Below are positions 1 to 8,450 of a stretch of DNA of 64,000 bases, piece by piece (position 1 is the stretch's first letter; each line of letters begins with the position of its first letter). A program made the position numbers and the translations under genes. Source of the stretch: JAFAHD01 sp963772515 (GTDB lineage: Bacteria; Vulcanimicrobiota; Vulcanimicrobiia; Eremiobacterales; Eremiobacteraceae); NCBI GenBank assembly GCA_963772515.1, contig CAVYXC010000004.1, positions 248,001 to 312,000 of the forward strand, read 5' to 3'. The notes below the pieces were generated by a model. That model made no database searches and was not told where the DNA came from. It saw only the letters and a program-made list of their open reading frames with translations.

Positions 1-1059
1 GCCGAGATCGCGTTGTGCGCGAGCAACCCGCTCTCGACGCAGGATGACGTCGCCGCCACGCTCGTGGTCGACCACGGGATGCGCGTGTTCGCGGTCAAAG
101 GCGAGGACAACGCGCGCTATTACAGCCACATCGAAGCGGCCATCGCCACCGATCCACAGTTCACCATGGACGACGGCTGCGATCTCGTCACCGCGCTCGT
201 GACCAAACATCCGGCGAAAATGGCGAACGTGATCGGCGGGACCGAAGAGACGACCACCGGCGTCATCCGGCTGCACAGCATGGAGAAGGACGGCGTCCTC
301 AAGTTTCCGATTATCGCCGTCAACGACGCGCTCACCAAACACCTCTTCGACAATCGCTATGGCACCGGACAATCGACCCTCGACGGCATCGTGCGCGCCA
401 CCAACACGCTGCTCGCCGGCAAGGTGATCGTCATCGCCGGCTTTGGCTGGTGCGGACGCGGCATCGCCGCGCGTGCGCGCGGCATGGGCGCGCAAGTCGT
501 CATCACCGAGATCGATCCCACCAAAGCGCTTGAGGCGGCGATGGAAGGCTACGCCGTCATGCCCATGAACGAAGCCGCGTCGCGCGGCGATATCTTCATC
601 ACCGTCACCGGCAACACGCACGTGCTTCGTGAAGAGCATTTCAGATCAATGAAGAACGGCGCGCTGGTCGCCAACAGCGGTCACTTCAACGTCGAGATCG
701 ACATCGACGCGCTCGAGCGGCTCGCTGAAGGCGAGAAGACCAAGCCGCGTGAGTTCGTGGATGAATACCACATCGGCGACGGCCGCACGATCTGTCTGCT
801 TGGCGAGGGCCGCCTGATCAACTTAGCAGCGGCGGAAGGCCATCCCGCCGCGGTAATGGACATGTCGTTCGCCAACCAGGCGCTCTCGGCTGAATACCTC
901 GTGCGCCGTCGCGGCACGCTGCCGCCCAAGGTCATCTCGGTGCCGCAAGATATCGATGGAGAAGTCGCGCGGCTCAAACTCGCGGCACTTGGCGTCGGCA
1001 TCGACACGCTGACTGCCGAGCAGCAGCACTACCTCGCATCATGGAACGAGGGAACGTAA
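1..1059 (+). CDS. ahcY: Adenosylhomocysteinase, 5' end cut by window edge
   Basis: Hydrolyses S-adenosylhomocysteine to adenosine and homocysteine in the cytoplasmic methyl cycle. The frame is open from base 1 and gives 352 residues; about 60 to 80 N-terminal residues are missing. The family block ASNPLSTQDDVAA is near residue 8 and the NAD-binding Rossmann glycines (GFGWCGRG) near residue 145. The protein ends LASWNEGT, as in the shorter archaeal/Thermotoga-type enzymes, and lacks the KPxHYRY tail of the proteobacterial type. metK follows 8 bases after the stop, so the two methyl-cycle genes are probably co-transcribed. Confidence 0.95.
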   Translation, partial: AEIALCASNPLSTQDDVAATLVVDHGMRVFAVKGEDNARYYSHIEAAIATDPQFTMDDGCDLVTALVTKHPAKMANVIGGTEETTTGVIRLHSMEKDGVLKFPIIAVNDALTKHLFDNRYGTGQSTLDGIVRATNTLLAGKVIVIAGFGWCGRGIAARARGMGAQVVITEIDPTKALEAAMEGYAVMPMNEAASRGDIFITVTGNTHVLREEHFRSMKNGALVANSGHFNVEIDIDALERLAEGEKTKPREFVDEYHIGDGRTICLLGEGRLINLAAAEGHPAAVMDMSFANQALSAEYLVRRRGTLPPKVISVPQDIDGEVARLKLAALGVGIDTLTAEQQHYLASWNEGT

Positions 1060-1067
1060 CGCGCACT

Positions 1068-2288
1068 ATGGCCGCTCATCATAAAAGACTATTCACCTCC
1101 GAAAGCGTCACCGAAGGCCATCCCGATAAGGTCGCTGACTCGATTTCGGACGCGGTGCTCGACGCGATCCTCGCGCAGGACCCCTACGGACGCGTCGCGT
1201 GCGAAACGCTCGTGCTCACGGGCCAAGTGCATGTGGCTGGCGAGATCACCACGTCGTGCTACATCGACATCCCGCGCATCGCGCGCAAGACCATCCGCGA
1301 CATCGGCTACGCCGGTCCCAGGTTCGGTTTCGACGGCGACACGTGCGGGTTGTCGATTTCGATCGACGAGCAGTCTGCGGACATCGCCCTGGGCGTGGAC
1401 AAAGCGCTGGAAGTGAAAGGTGGAGCGGCATCTGGCAAGTCGGCCGCCGAGTCTATCGGCGCCGGCGACCAAGGCATGATGTTCGGCTTTGCGTGCACCG
1501 AGACGGAGGAGCTGATGCCCTTGCCGATCGTGCTCGCGCATCGGCTGACCAAGCGGCTGGCGGAGGTCCGCAAACAAGGCGAGGTCGATTTTCTCGGCCC
1601 CGATGGCAAGACGCAAGTGACGGTGGAATACGACGGCTTCAAGCCGGTTCGGATCGACACGATCGTCGTGTCGGCGCAACACGCGGATGGCTATCCGCTC
1701 GAGATCATTCGGGAGAATATCATCAGCCAGGTCATCAACCCATCGATTGACGCCCGGCTTCTCGACGGGAACACGAAGATTTTGGTGAATCCCACGGGCC
1801 GCTTCGTCATCGGCGGGCCGCTCAGCGATGCGGGCCTGACCGGCCGCAAGATCATCGCCGACACCTACGGAGGCATGGCGCGTCACGGTGGTGGCGCGTT
1901 CTCCGGCAAGGATCCGACGAAAGTGGATCGATCGGCGGCGTATGCCGCGCGCTACGCGGCCAAGAACGTGGTCGCCTCAGGCATAGCGGACCGGTGTGAG
2001 ATCCAAGTCGCGTACGCCATCGGCGTGGCCAAGCCCGTCTCGGTGTACGTCGACACCTTCGGCACGAGCCTGATCGACGAGTGGCGGCTCGGTGAACTGG
2101 TGCAAAAGCACGTCGATCTGCGTCCGGGCGCTATCATCGAGCGCTTTGATCTGCGCCGGCCGATCTACAGTCAGGTGTCGTGCTACGGCCACTTCGGCCG
2201 CCCGGAACTCGATCTACCCTGGGAGCGGACCGACCTGGCGGATACGCTGCGCGAAGCCGCCGGCATCAAGGTCGAACAAGTAGTGTAG
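1068..2288 (+). CDS. metK: S-adenosylmethionine synthetase
   Basis: Makes SAM from ATP and methionine. The 406 residues show the N-terminal GHPDKVAD block, the GAGDQGMMFG signature near residue 118 and the GGGAFSGKD phosphate-binding loop near residue 275, and length matches the family. I chose ATG 1068 because a GAGGGAA lies upstream at about 1048-1054; an in-frame ATG at 1041 would overlap ahcY and has no visible ribosome site. The neighbouring ahcY regenerates homocysteine from the product of SAM-dependent methylation. Confidence 0.95.
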   Translation: MAAHHKRLFTSESVTEGHPDKVADSISDAVLDAILAQDPYGRVACETLVLTGQVHVAGEITTSCYIDIPRIARKTIRDIGYAGPRFGFDGDTCGLSISIDEQSADIALGVDKALEVKGGAASGKSAAESIGAGDQGMMFGFACTETEELMPLPIVLAHRLTKRLAEVRKQGEVDFLGPDGKTQVTVEYDGFKPVRIDTIVVSAQHADGYPLEIIRENIISQVINPSIDARLLDGNTKILVNPTGRFVIGGPLSDAGLTGRKIIADTYGGMARHGGGAFSGKDPTKVDRSAAYAARYAAKNVVASGIADRCEIQVAYAIGVAKPVSVYVDTFGTSLIDEWRLGELVQKHVDLRPGAIIERFDLRRPIYSQVSCYGHFGRPELDLPWERTDLADTLREAAGIKVEQVV

Positions 2289-2317
2289 CAGCGCGTGCTC
2301 TGAACGCGCTCGTCATG

Positions 2318-2341
2318 GGAGCGGTCGAATTTATTCGACCG
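2318..2341. repeat. Dispersed 24-bp palindrome, copy 1 (metK-hemE spacer)
   Basis: GGAG followed by perfect inverted arms CGGTCGAAT and ATTCGACCG around TT. It is identical to the copy at 10858-10881 and differs by one base from the copy at 63053-63076. It lies 30 bases after metK and 17 bases before hemE. There is no following T-run, so a terminator role is not indicated. Confidence 0.9.
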
Positions 2342-2358
2342 TCGAACACGCCTGACAG

Positions 2359-3381
2359 ATGAACGCGTCTGAACGATTCCTTGCGGCTTGCGCGCGCAAG
2401 CCCGTCGATCGCACTCCCGTGTGGATGATGCGCCAGGCAGGCCGCTATCTGCCCGAATATCGCGCCGTGCGCGAAAAAGTCGATTTCCTCACGCTGTGCA
2501 AGACCCCGGAGCTGGCGGCGCAAGTGTCGCTGCAGCCGATCGAACGGTTCGGCATGGACGCGTGCATCGTGTTCTGCGACATCCTCATCCCGGTCGAAGC
2601 GATGGGCCTCCCAGTGGCCTTCGGCGACGCCGGCCCGCAGCTCGAGCACCGGGTCCGCACGCGCGCCGATGTCGAAGCGCTGCGCGTACCCGATCCGCTC
2701 GTCGCCACGCCCTTCGTGATGGAGACCCTTCGGCTGTGCAAGCGCGCCCTGCTCGACCGCGCGGCGCTGGTCGGATTCACCGGAGCCCCCTTCACGCTGG
2801 CATCCTATATAATAGAAGGCGGAGGGTCGAAGAACTTCGCCGCGACGAAGGCGCTCATGTACTCCGAGCCTGCCATTTTCCACGCGCTGCTCGACAAGCT
2901 GGCTGCAACGGTCGCCGAGTACGCCGCTGCCCAAGCCGCAGCCGGCGCCCAGGCGGTGCAGGTGTTCGATACGTGGGCTGGCGAGCTCGAACCGCACGCC
3001 TTCGAAGAGTTCGCACTGCCGTATCAGACGCGCGTCATCGAGCGGATCCGCTCGTGTGGAGTGCCCGCGATCCTCTATGTCAACGGCTGCGCGGGCGTGC
3101 TCGAATCGATGGTCCGCACGAGAGCTGACGTTCTGAGCGTGGACTGGCGCCTTAGCCTTAGCGATGCCCGCGCCCGGGCGGGAAGCGGCGTCGCACTGCA
3201 GGGCAACGTCGATCCAACGGTGCTCTTGAGCACGTCCGTGCGCACCGCGGAGGCTGCGTTCGCGGCTATGGAGGCCGCGGGGCCCGTAGGGCACATCCTC
3301 AATCTCGGTCACGGGATCTTGCCGCAGACGCCGCTCGAATGTGCCGCGGCTTTCGTCGACGCCCCCAAAGCTAATGCCTGA
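2359..3381 (+). CDS. hemE: Uroporphyrinogen decarboxylase
   Basis: Decarboxylates uroporphyrinogen III to coproporphyrinogen III in cytoplasmic haem synthesis. The 340-residue protein begins with the family N-terminus and carries the signature RTPVWMMRQAGRYLPEYR near residues 18-35 (Arg and Asp/Glu residues contact the tetrapyrrole carboxylates) and GFTGAPFTLASYIIEGG near residue 138. Length is normal. It overlaps hemH by 8 bases, so translation is probably coupled. It is the first gene of a hemE-hemH-hemG operon. Confidence 0.96.
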   Translation: MNASERFLAACARKPVDRTPVWMMRQAGRYLPEYRAVREKVDFLTLCKTPELAAQVSLQPIERFGMDACIVFCDILIPVEAMGLPVAFGDAGPQLEHRVRTRADVEALRVPDPLVATPFVMETLRLCKRALLDRAALVGFTGAPFTLASYIIEGGGSKNFAATKALMYSEPAIFHALLDKLAATVAEYAAAQAAAGAQAVQVFDTWAGELEPHAFEEFALPYQTRVIERIRSCGVPAILYVNGCAGVLESMVRTRADVLSVDWRLSLSDARARAGSGVALQGNVDPTVLLSTSVRTAEAAFAAMEAAGPVGHILNLGHGILPQTPLECAAAFVDAPKANA

Positions 3382-4345
3382 AACCGGTGTCGTTCTCGCG
3401 CAGCTTGGCGGACCCGACACGCTCGACGACGTGCGCCCCTTTCTCTATAACTTTTTTGTCGATCTGATCCCCGACAATATCTCTGTGCCGCCACCGCTCG
3501 TCAAACCGACGGCGTGGTTGATCTCGACCATGCGCGCACCATACTCAAGGAAACTCTATGCGTCTATCGGAGGCGGGTCGCCGCTGCGACCCCAGAGCGA
3601 GCTCCAAGCCCAGGCGCTGCGCGACGAGCTGCGGCGGCGGGGACATCCGATGCCCGTCTATCTCGCCATGCGTAACTGGCGTCCGTATTCGGAGGATGCG
3701 CTGCGCGCCGCGCGCGAGGACGGCGTCACCACGCTCGCCTTCCTGCCGCTCTACCCCCAGTACTCGTACTCGACGACGCGCTCAAGCCTCAACGAGCTGC
3801 GCCGCGTCATGCGAGCGATGCGCTACGAGCCCGACCTGCGCGTCGTGGATCAGTATTGCGAGGACCCGGAGTATCTGGGCGCGCTGGACGACGTCACGCG
3901 TCGCTGCCTCAAAGATTTCAAAGCGTCTCCCGAGCGTGTCCACCTCATTTTTTCGGCGCACGGCCTGCCGATGCGCTACATCGAGCGTGGCGACCCGTAC
4001 CTGGATCAAGTGAAGAAGACGGTCGCCGCGGCCAGCGCCCGGCTCGCTCATCCCGGACCGGTGCATCTCTCGTTCCAAAGCCGTCTAGGTCCGGAGAAAT
4101 GGCTCGAACCGCCGACTGAAAAGCTGATCGAGCGGCTCGCGTCCGAGGGGGCGCGCGCGATCTGCATCGTGCCCGTCGCATTTGTGACCGAACACGTCGA
4201 GACGCTCAACGAGATCGACATCCAGTACGCCGGGATCGCAGAACAGACGGGCATTGAAGAGTTCATGCGGGTGTGCGCGGTCAAGTGCCATCCCGCATAC
4301 ATCACCTGCCTCGCGAACTTGGCCGAGCGGGCGCTGGGCGCGTGA
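3374..4345 (+). CDS. hemH: Ferrochelatase
   Basis: Inserts iron into the porphyrin macrocycle. The 323 residues show the start LAQLGGPDTLDDVRPFLYN, the MRNWRPY block corresponding to the family MRYWxPF motif, the catalytic SAHGLP histidine near residue 198 and the acidic FVTEHVETLNEID segment near residue 268. ATG 3374 overlaps the end of hemE; a longer in-frame start at 3341 would lie further inside hemE. Its 3' end overlaps the hemG GTG by 4 bases (GTGA). Confidence 0.95.
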   Translation: MPETGVVLAQLGGPDTLDDVRPFLYNFFVDLIPDNISVPPPLVKPTAWLISTMRAPYSRKLYASIGGGSPLRPQSELQAQALRDELRRRGHPMPVYLAMRNWRPYSEDALRAAREDGVTTLAFLPLYPQYSYSTTRSSLNELRRVMRAMRYEPDLRVVDQYCEDPEYLGALDDVTRRCLKDFKASPERVHLIFSAHGLPMRYIERGDPYLDQVKKTVAAASARLAHPGPVHLSFQSRLGPEKWLEPPTEKLIERLASEGARAICIVPVAFVTEHVETLNEIDIQYAGIAEQTGIEEFMRVCAVKCHPAYITCLANLAERALGA

Positions 4346-5742
4346 GCGGCGCATTTGAGAACCTTGACGTCGCGGTGGTTGGCGGCGGCATCTCAGGACT
4401 CGCCGCCGCTCACGCGCTGCGCAAAGCCGGCCGCAACGTCGTGGTCGTAGAGGCTCGCGCGAACCTCGGCGGCGTCATCGGATCCGGTGGGACCGATGGC
4501 TACCTCGCCGACGCAGGTCCTCAAAGCCTCATCGCCGCTCCCGCAGTGCTCGACCTAGCGCGCGATCTCGGGTTGGAGCAGCAGATCGTCGCAGCGGGCG
4601 GCGCGGGCGCGAAGCGCTACATCTACAAGAGCGGCTCGCTGATCGCAGTGCCGACGTCGCCTGGTGCGTTCATCGTATCGCCGCTGCTGTCTGCGGGAGC
4701 AAAATGGCGCCTGCTCGGCGAGCCGTTCGTCGCCAGACGTGTAGAGCGGAGCGATGAATCGGTCGCCTCGTTCATCGAGCGCCGCGCCGGTCTTGAGGTG
4801 CTGCGCTCCGTTGCCGCGCCGGTTATGTCAGGCATCTACGCCGGCGATCCATCGCAGCTTTCGGCTCGGAGCACGATGCCCGCATTGGTCGAATTCGAAC
4901 GCACGAGCGGCAGCGTGCTTCGCGGTTTCCTCGCCCGCCGGCGCGCTGGCAAAACCGATGGAGCGGCCGACAAAGGTATTGGAGCGGCCGACTTTAGTCG
5001 GCCGAGAAGTCCGATCAGCTTCACCGGCGGCAACGCAACGATTATCAACGCGCTCGCGAAGGATCTAGAGGGCCGCGTCTACACAGGCGCGCGTGTGGTG
5101 AAGTTGATACAGCGCGGCGCCGGCTTCGCGCTGGAGTGCGAAGGACTACCCGAAGGCACGATCGAGGCGTCGCACGTCATCCTCGCGACGCCGGCCGGCA
5201 CAGCGGCCGATCTGTTAGAGCCGCTCGAACCCCAAGCGGCGGCGGCGCTGCGCGCGATCGAGTACGCGCCGGTCGCCCAAGTCGCGCTTGCCTACCCGCG
5301 CGCGAGCATCGGCGTGCCGCTCGACGGCTTCGGATTCCTGGCGTGTCGTGATGAAGGCGTTCGCGTTCTGGGGGCTGTGTGGAATTCGAGCATCTTCAGC
5401 GGTCGCGCTCCGGACGATGAGCTCTTATGCACCGCATTTCTTGGCGGCGCGACCGATCGCGCGATCGGCGAGCTCGACGACGAGCACCTCGCGCGCGTTG
5501 CGCACGCCGACCTGACCGGAATCATGCGCATCAGCCAGACGAAGCCCAAGGTCGTCTCCGGCTTCCGCTGGGAGCGAGCCATACCGCAATACACGCTCGG
5601 CCACGAAGAGCGCCTCGCAGTGATCGAATTGGCGGTGAGTCGGATACCAGGGCTGCGACTGGCCGGCAACTATCTGCGCGGCGTGAGCGTGCCGGATTGC
5701 ATCCGGCGCGCGAACGAAATCGCGGCTGCGTTATATCCCTAG
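4342..5742 (+). CDS. hemG: Protoporphyrinogen oxidase, HemY type
   Basis: FAD enzyme oxidising protoporphyrinogen (or coproporphyrinogen III in the alternative route). The 466 residues begin with the dinucleotide fold VVGGGISGLAAAHALR and VVVEARANLGG; the C-terminus LAGNYLRGVSVPDCI is the FAD-contacting block of HemY enzymes. GTG 4342 overlaps the hemH stop. Residues 207-221 (G-A-A-D-K-G-I-G-A-A-D-F-S-R-P) are encoded by one and a half copies of a palindromic repeat placed exactly in frame, just before the SPISFTGGN block. Order E-H-G does not tell which haem route is used. Confidence 0.93.
   Translation: MSGAFENLDVAVVGGGISGLAAAHALRKAGRNVVVVEARANLGGVIGSGGTDGYLADAGPQSLIAAPAVLDLARDLGLEQQIVAAGGAGAKRYIYKSGSLIAVPTSPGAFIVSPLLSAGAKWRLLGEPFVARRVERSDESVASFIERRAGLEVLRSVAAPVMSGIYAGDPSQLSARSTMPALVEFERTSGSVLRGFLARRRAGKTDGAADKGIGAADFSRPRSPISFTGGNATIINALAKDLEGRVYTGARVVKLIQRGAGFALECEGLPEGTIEASHVILATPAGTAADLLEPLEPQAAAALRAIEYAPVAQVALAYPRASIGVPLDGFGFLACRDEGVRVLGAVWNSSIFSGRAPDDELLCTAFLGGATDRAIGELDDEHLARVAHADLTGIMRISQTKPKVVSGFRWERAIPQYTLGHEERLAVIELAVSRIPGLRLAGNYLRGVSVPDCIRRANEIAAALYP
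4960..5004. repeat. Palindromic repeat, one full and one half copy inside hemG
   Basis: A full variant copy at 4981-5004 (GGAG plus arms CGGCCGACT and AGTCGGCCG around TT) is preceded by a left-half copy at 4960-4971. The two are offset by 21 bases, so both read in the same frame and add the peptides GAADKGI and GAADFSRP. The 24-bp length is a multiple of three. Confidence 0.85.
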
Positions 5743-5747
5743 GCGGC

Positions 5748-6023
5748 TTACTTGCGGCGGAGCGTTGCGCCATTCTCGCGCAGCAGCATGCCGATCACGG
5801 CGTCGTTGCCGCGCGCGAACAACAGCCGCAGCGCGACCTGGACGATCGAGCTTTCGCTCACGCGCTGCTCGAAGGCAAGCGTGCGCAGCCGATCGCCCTG
5901 CTCGGATGGGACGTTCACCGAGAGCTTGACCTGGGGCTTATACCGCTCGGCGGAATCGACGCGACGATCCGCACTGTCTCTTATGCGTGCGATGATAATG
6001 GTGGCCTCCAAGAGCTGCATCAC
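5748..6023 (-). CDS. Small ribbon-helix-helix-like protein, copy A
   Basis: 91 residues, convergent to hemG with 5 bases between. The C-terminal half (VNVPSEQGDRLRTLAFEQRVSESSIVQVAL, positions about 37-66) has the beta strand followed by two helices expected of CopG/MetJ-type DNA-binding proteins. It aligns over about 55 residues with the protein at 6137-6451, including VSxSS, NDA/DDA, GxxLR and RRK at the end. Function is unknown; a transcriptional or antitoxin-like regulator is possible but no toxin partner is adjacent. Confidence 0.6.
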   Translation of the reverse strand: MMQLLEATIIIARIRDSADRRVDSAERYKPQVKLSVNVPSEQGDRLRTLAFEQRVSESSIVQVALRLLFARGNDAVIGMLLRENGATLRRK

Positions 6024-6136
6024 AGCAACCCGATGTAGGTTGCTTGATGCTACATGCTAAACGCTTGCTCTGAGCTGCCTGGGAATCCTATGAGAAGAAA
6101 TGGTGAAGACTGGCGATTAGGTCGGAATGCGTAAAA

Positions 6137-6451
6137 TTACGGCGATTTCGGCTTGCGTCTCGGTCCGGCGCCTCGGCGTCGCAGCATGGCTCCCAACGCC
6201 GCGTCGTCCCGCGTCTTGAAAAACGACGAGAGGGAGAACTCTATCACGGAGCTCGCCGAGACTCGCTGAAAATGAGCAAACGCGCGCAGATGCTCGATCA
6301 CATCCAGGGGCAGGGTGTGTGAAATAGTCGCATAGGACGCTCTGCGGCCAAGCGGTGCAATGGATGCGGCGGTTGAAGCGCCATTCAACAGCTTGAGCGA
6401 GGGCGCCCCATCGGCAGCCGCTCGCGAAACGCGTCGCCTAAGTTTTGCCAT
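6137..6451 (-). CDS. Small ribbon-helix-helix-like protein, copy B
   Basis: 104 residues from ATG 6451, preceded by GGGAACGGGGTAGG; a longer in-frame start at 6535 has less support. The C-terminal segment (LPLDVIEHLRAFAHFQRVSASS, then DDAALGAMLRRRGAGPRRK) parallels copy A. The N-terminal 45 residues are basic and probably disordered. The two genes form a same-strand pair 113 bases apart and look like a duplication. Role not known. Confidence 0.55.
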   Translation of the reverse strand: MAKLRRRVSRAAADGAPSLKLLNGASTAASIAPLGRRASYATISHTLPLDVIEHLRAFAHFQRVSASSVIEFSLSSFFKTRDDAALGAMLRRRGAGPRRKPKSP

Positions 6452-6600
6452 CCTACCCCGTTCCCTGAGAGATAGCCATGGCCTGTCGGGTTCCGAGCTC
6501 GAAGGCAAGGCGACATGACAAGTACGAAGTGCCACATACGATTAGTTGGCTGGCAGAGTAGCGCTTCGCTTTTGCGCAATTCATCACTCACACGAGCTCT

Positions 6601-6622
6601 AGGGAAGGGAAGAACACCGTTG
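6601..6622 (+). promoter_or_regulatory. Shine-Dalgarno and TTG start of the exported protein gene
   Basis: AGGGAAGGGAAG at 6601-6612 lies 7 bases before TTG 6620. The peptide from this TTG begins SNAAKTRAIAHLIQTSALVALLFAFGS, a normal signal sequence, which is why this start was preferred over ATG 6515. Confidence 0.65.
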
Positions 6623-7501
6623 TCGAACGCCGCAAAGACCCGCGCGATCGCGCACCTGATCCAGACGAGCGCCTTGGTCGCGCTCCTTTTCGCCTTCGGA
6701 TCTCAAGCGCGCGCTGCGACGACCGTCGCCGACGCGTCGCCCGCGCCGTCACCAACGCCTATGAAGGACACGAAACTCCATGCGTGGGTGACCCCCTACC
6801 TGTGGCTGCCGACGATCCACGGGCAACTGAATTTCACCATCCCGACGACCGGCGGCAACGTCGGTCTGACCGTCGTGCCTAGTCAGTACACACCTAAGCT
6901 CGCCTCAGGCGCGTTGTTCACGGCCGGCTTGCAGAAGGGCGACTGGGGGGTGATGACGGACCTCGTGTATCTGAATCTCACGGCGGTGAGCGATGGCATC
7001 ACGTCGATCACCGGTCCGGGCGGCATGCTGACGATCCCGATCGCCACCAGCGTCCAATCACGTTATACACAGACGATCTGGACGACCGCCGCGACCTATA
7101 ACCTCGCGCCCGGTTCGCCGCCGCAGAACTTCGACGCGCTGGTCGGTTTCCGTTACGCGAACGCGAGCCCGTCGGTGACTTGGAACTTCACCGGGCCGGA
7201 AGGGTTGCTCGGCGTGTCAGGGAGCCACAAAGAGAGCATCAATCTGTGGGATGGCATCGTCGGCCTCAAGGGTAAATTCGACCTCAGCAAGGACAGCAAG
7301 TGGTATGCGCCGTTCTACGGCGATATCGGAGAAGGCGGCGCCTTCACGTGGCAGGCCTTCGGCGGCGTCGGCTACGGTTCGCCGAACGGCGGCAGCGTCG
7401 TGGTCGGTTACCGCAATCTGTACTACAACATGTACAACGGCGGCGTGCTGCACAACATCAACCTGGGCGGGCCGCTGGTCGGCTACACGTTCAGACTGTA
7501 G
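6620..7501 (+). CDS. Exported barrel-like outer-membrane protein
   Basis: 293 residues with a signal peptide cleaved near AQARA. The mature part alternates aromatic and polar residues in strands separated by Gly/Pro turns (WVTPYLWLPTIHGQLNF, then GDWGVMTDLVYLNLTAVSDG) and ends in a terminal Leu after GYTFRL, as expected for a small outer-membrane beta barrel. I do not recognise a named family. It is followed 6 bases later by another exported protein, so both are probably in one operon. Confidence 0.7.
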   Translation: MSNAAKTRAIAHLIQTSALVALLFAFGSQARAATTVADASPAPSPTPMKDTKLHAWVTPYLWLPTIHGQLNFTIPTTGGNVGLTVVPSQYTPKLASGALFTAGLQKGDWGVMTDLVYLNLTAVSDGITSITGPGGMLTIPIATSVQSRYTQTIWTTAATYNLAPGSPPQNFDALVGFRYANASPSVTWNFTGPEGLLGVSGSHKESINLWDGIVGLKGKFDLSKDSKWYAPFYGDIGEGGAFTWQAFGGVGYGSPNGGSVVVGYRNLYYNMYNGGVLHNINLGGPLVGYTFRL

Positions 7502-7507
7502 CGGTCG

Positions 7508-8425
7508 ATGACCAAACAGTTCATCGCTGGCGCCATCCTCGCACTGGCGCTCAGCGCACCGCTTGTGGCGCGCGCCGACGACCAGCCCTCTCCGGCTCCA
7601 TCAGGTGCTCCCTCGGCCGCAGATGCGGCTGCTGTTGAGGCCGCTCAGAAAGCGCTGATCAAACAATCGCAAAATCCGGTCGGCAATCTGGGCGTGCTGC
7701 CGTTTCAAGCCAATTTCTACTACGGTCAGGGCCAGTATCAGCGCACGCAGACGGTCGTCAACATCCAGCCCGTCATCCCGATCGCCCTGACGAGGCAATG
7801 GAACGTCATTTCGCGCACGATCGTGCCGATCATCAACCTTCCGTACCCGGTGCCGCCGTCGCAATGCAACTCGACGATTGGCTGCCCGACCGTGACCGGG
7901 TTCGGCGACATCCAGCAGCAGACATATTTCACGCCCGCGAAGCCGGCCACGGTTACCTGGGGTGCCGGACCGATCTTTCAATTCGCCACCGCCTCGCCCA
8001 ATCTCGGGCCCGTCGGGACCCACCAAACCGCCGCCGGAGCAGACGTTGTAGGCCTTATCATGCCTGGCAATTTCGTGATGGGCACGCTCGTCACGCAGCT
8101 GTGGAGCATCGGTGGGTCTAGCCCTACGAACCCGGCGGTCAATTCGATGCTCATACAGCCATTCGTCAACTACAACTTCGGCAGAGGGTGGGCGCTGAGC
8201 ACGGCGCCGAACATCGCGGCGAACTTCAGCGCTACGCCCGGGCAGGCGTGGACCGTTCCGCTCGGCCTCGGCTTGACCAAGACATTCGCGTTTGCGACCA
8301 CGCCCATGCAATTCGGCGTGCAGTACTATAGCAATATCGTGAAGCCGAATCTCGCGCCAAGCACGCAGCTCAAGGTCGTACTGTCGTTCCTATTCCCGGT
8401 CAAGCGGCGCTACACAGGGCCGTAG
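7508..8425 (+). CDS. Exported transporter-like barrel protein (neuromedin U/MetA-type family)
   Basis: 305 residues with signal peptide MTKQFIAGAILALALSAPLVARA. The mature protein carries the segment NPVGNLGVLPFQANFYYG, a run of strands (QPVIPIALTRQWNVISRTIVPII) and a GFGDIQQQTYFTPAKP block. These resemble proteins annotated as neuromedin U-like or phenol-pathway MetA-like outer-membrane proteins. Substrate unknown. It sits 25 bases before the large repeat protein. Confidence 0.65.
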   Translation: MTKQFIAGAILALALSAPLVARADDQPSPAPSGAPSAADAAAVEAAQKALIKQSQNPVGNLGVLPFQANFYYGQGQYQRTQTVVNIQPVIPIALTRQWNVISRTIVPIINLPYPVPPSQCNSTIGCPTVTGFGDIQQQTYFTPAKPATVTWGAGPIFQFATASPNLGPVGTHQTAAGADVVGLIMPGNFVMGTLVTQLWSIGGSSPTNPAVNSMLIQPFVNYNFGRGWALSTAPNIAANFSATPGQAWTVPLGLGLTKTFAFATTPMQFGVQYYSNIVKPNLAPSTQLKVVLSFLFPVKRRYTGP

Positions 8426-8450
8426 AGCTCAGCTCCAAGGAGAATTGAAT

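Noticed and set aside
2266..3420. 384-residue open frame opposite hemE
   Set aside because: Antisense shadow with no family pattern; hemE on the plus strand is certain.
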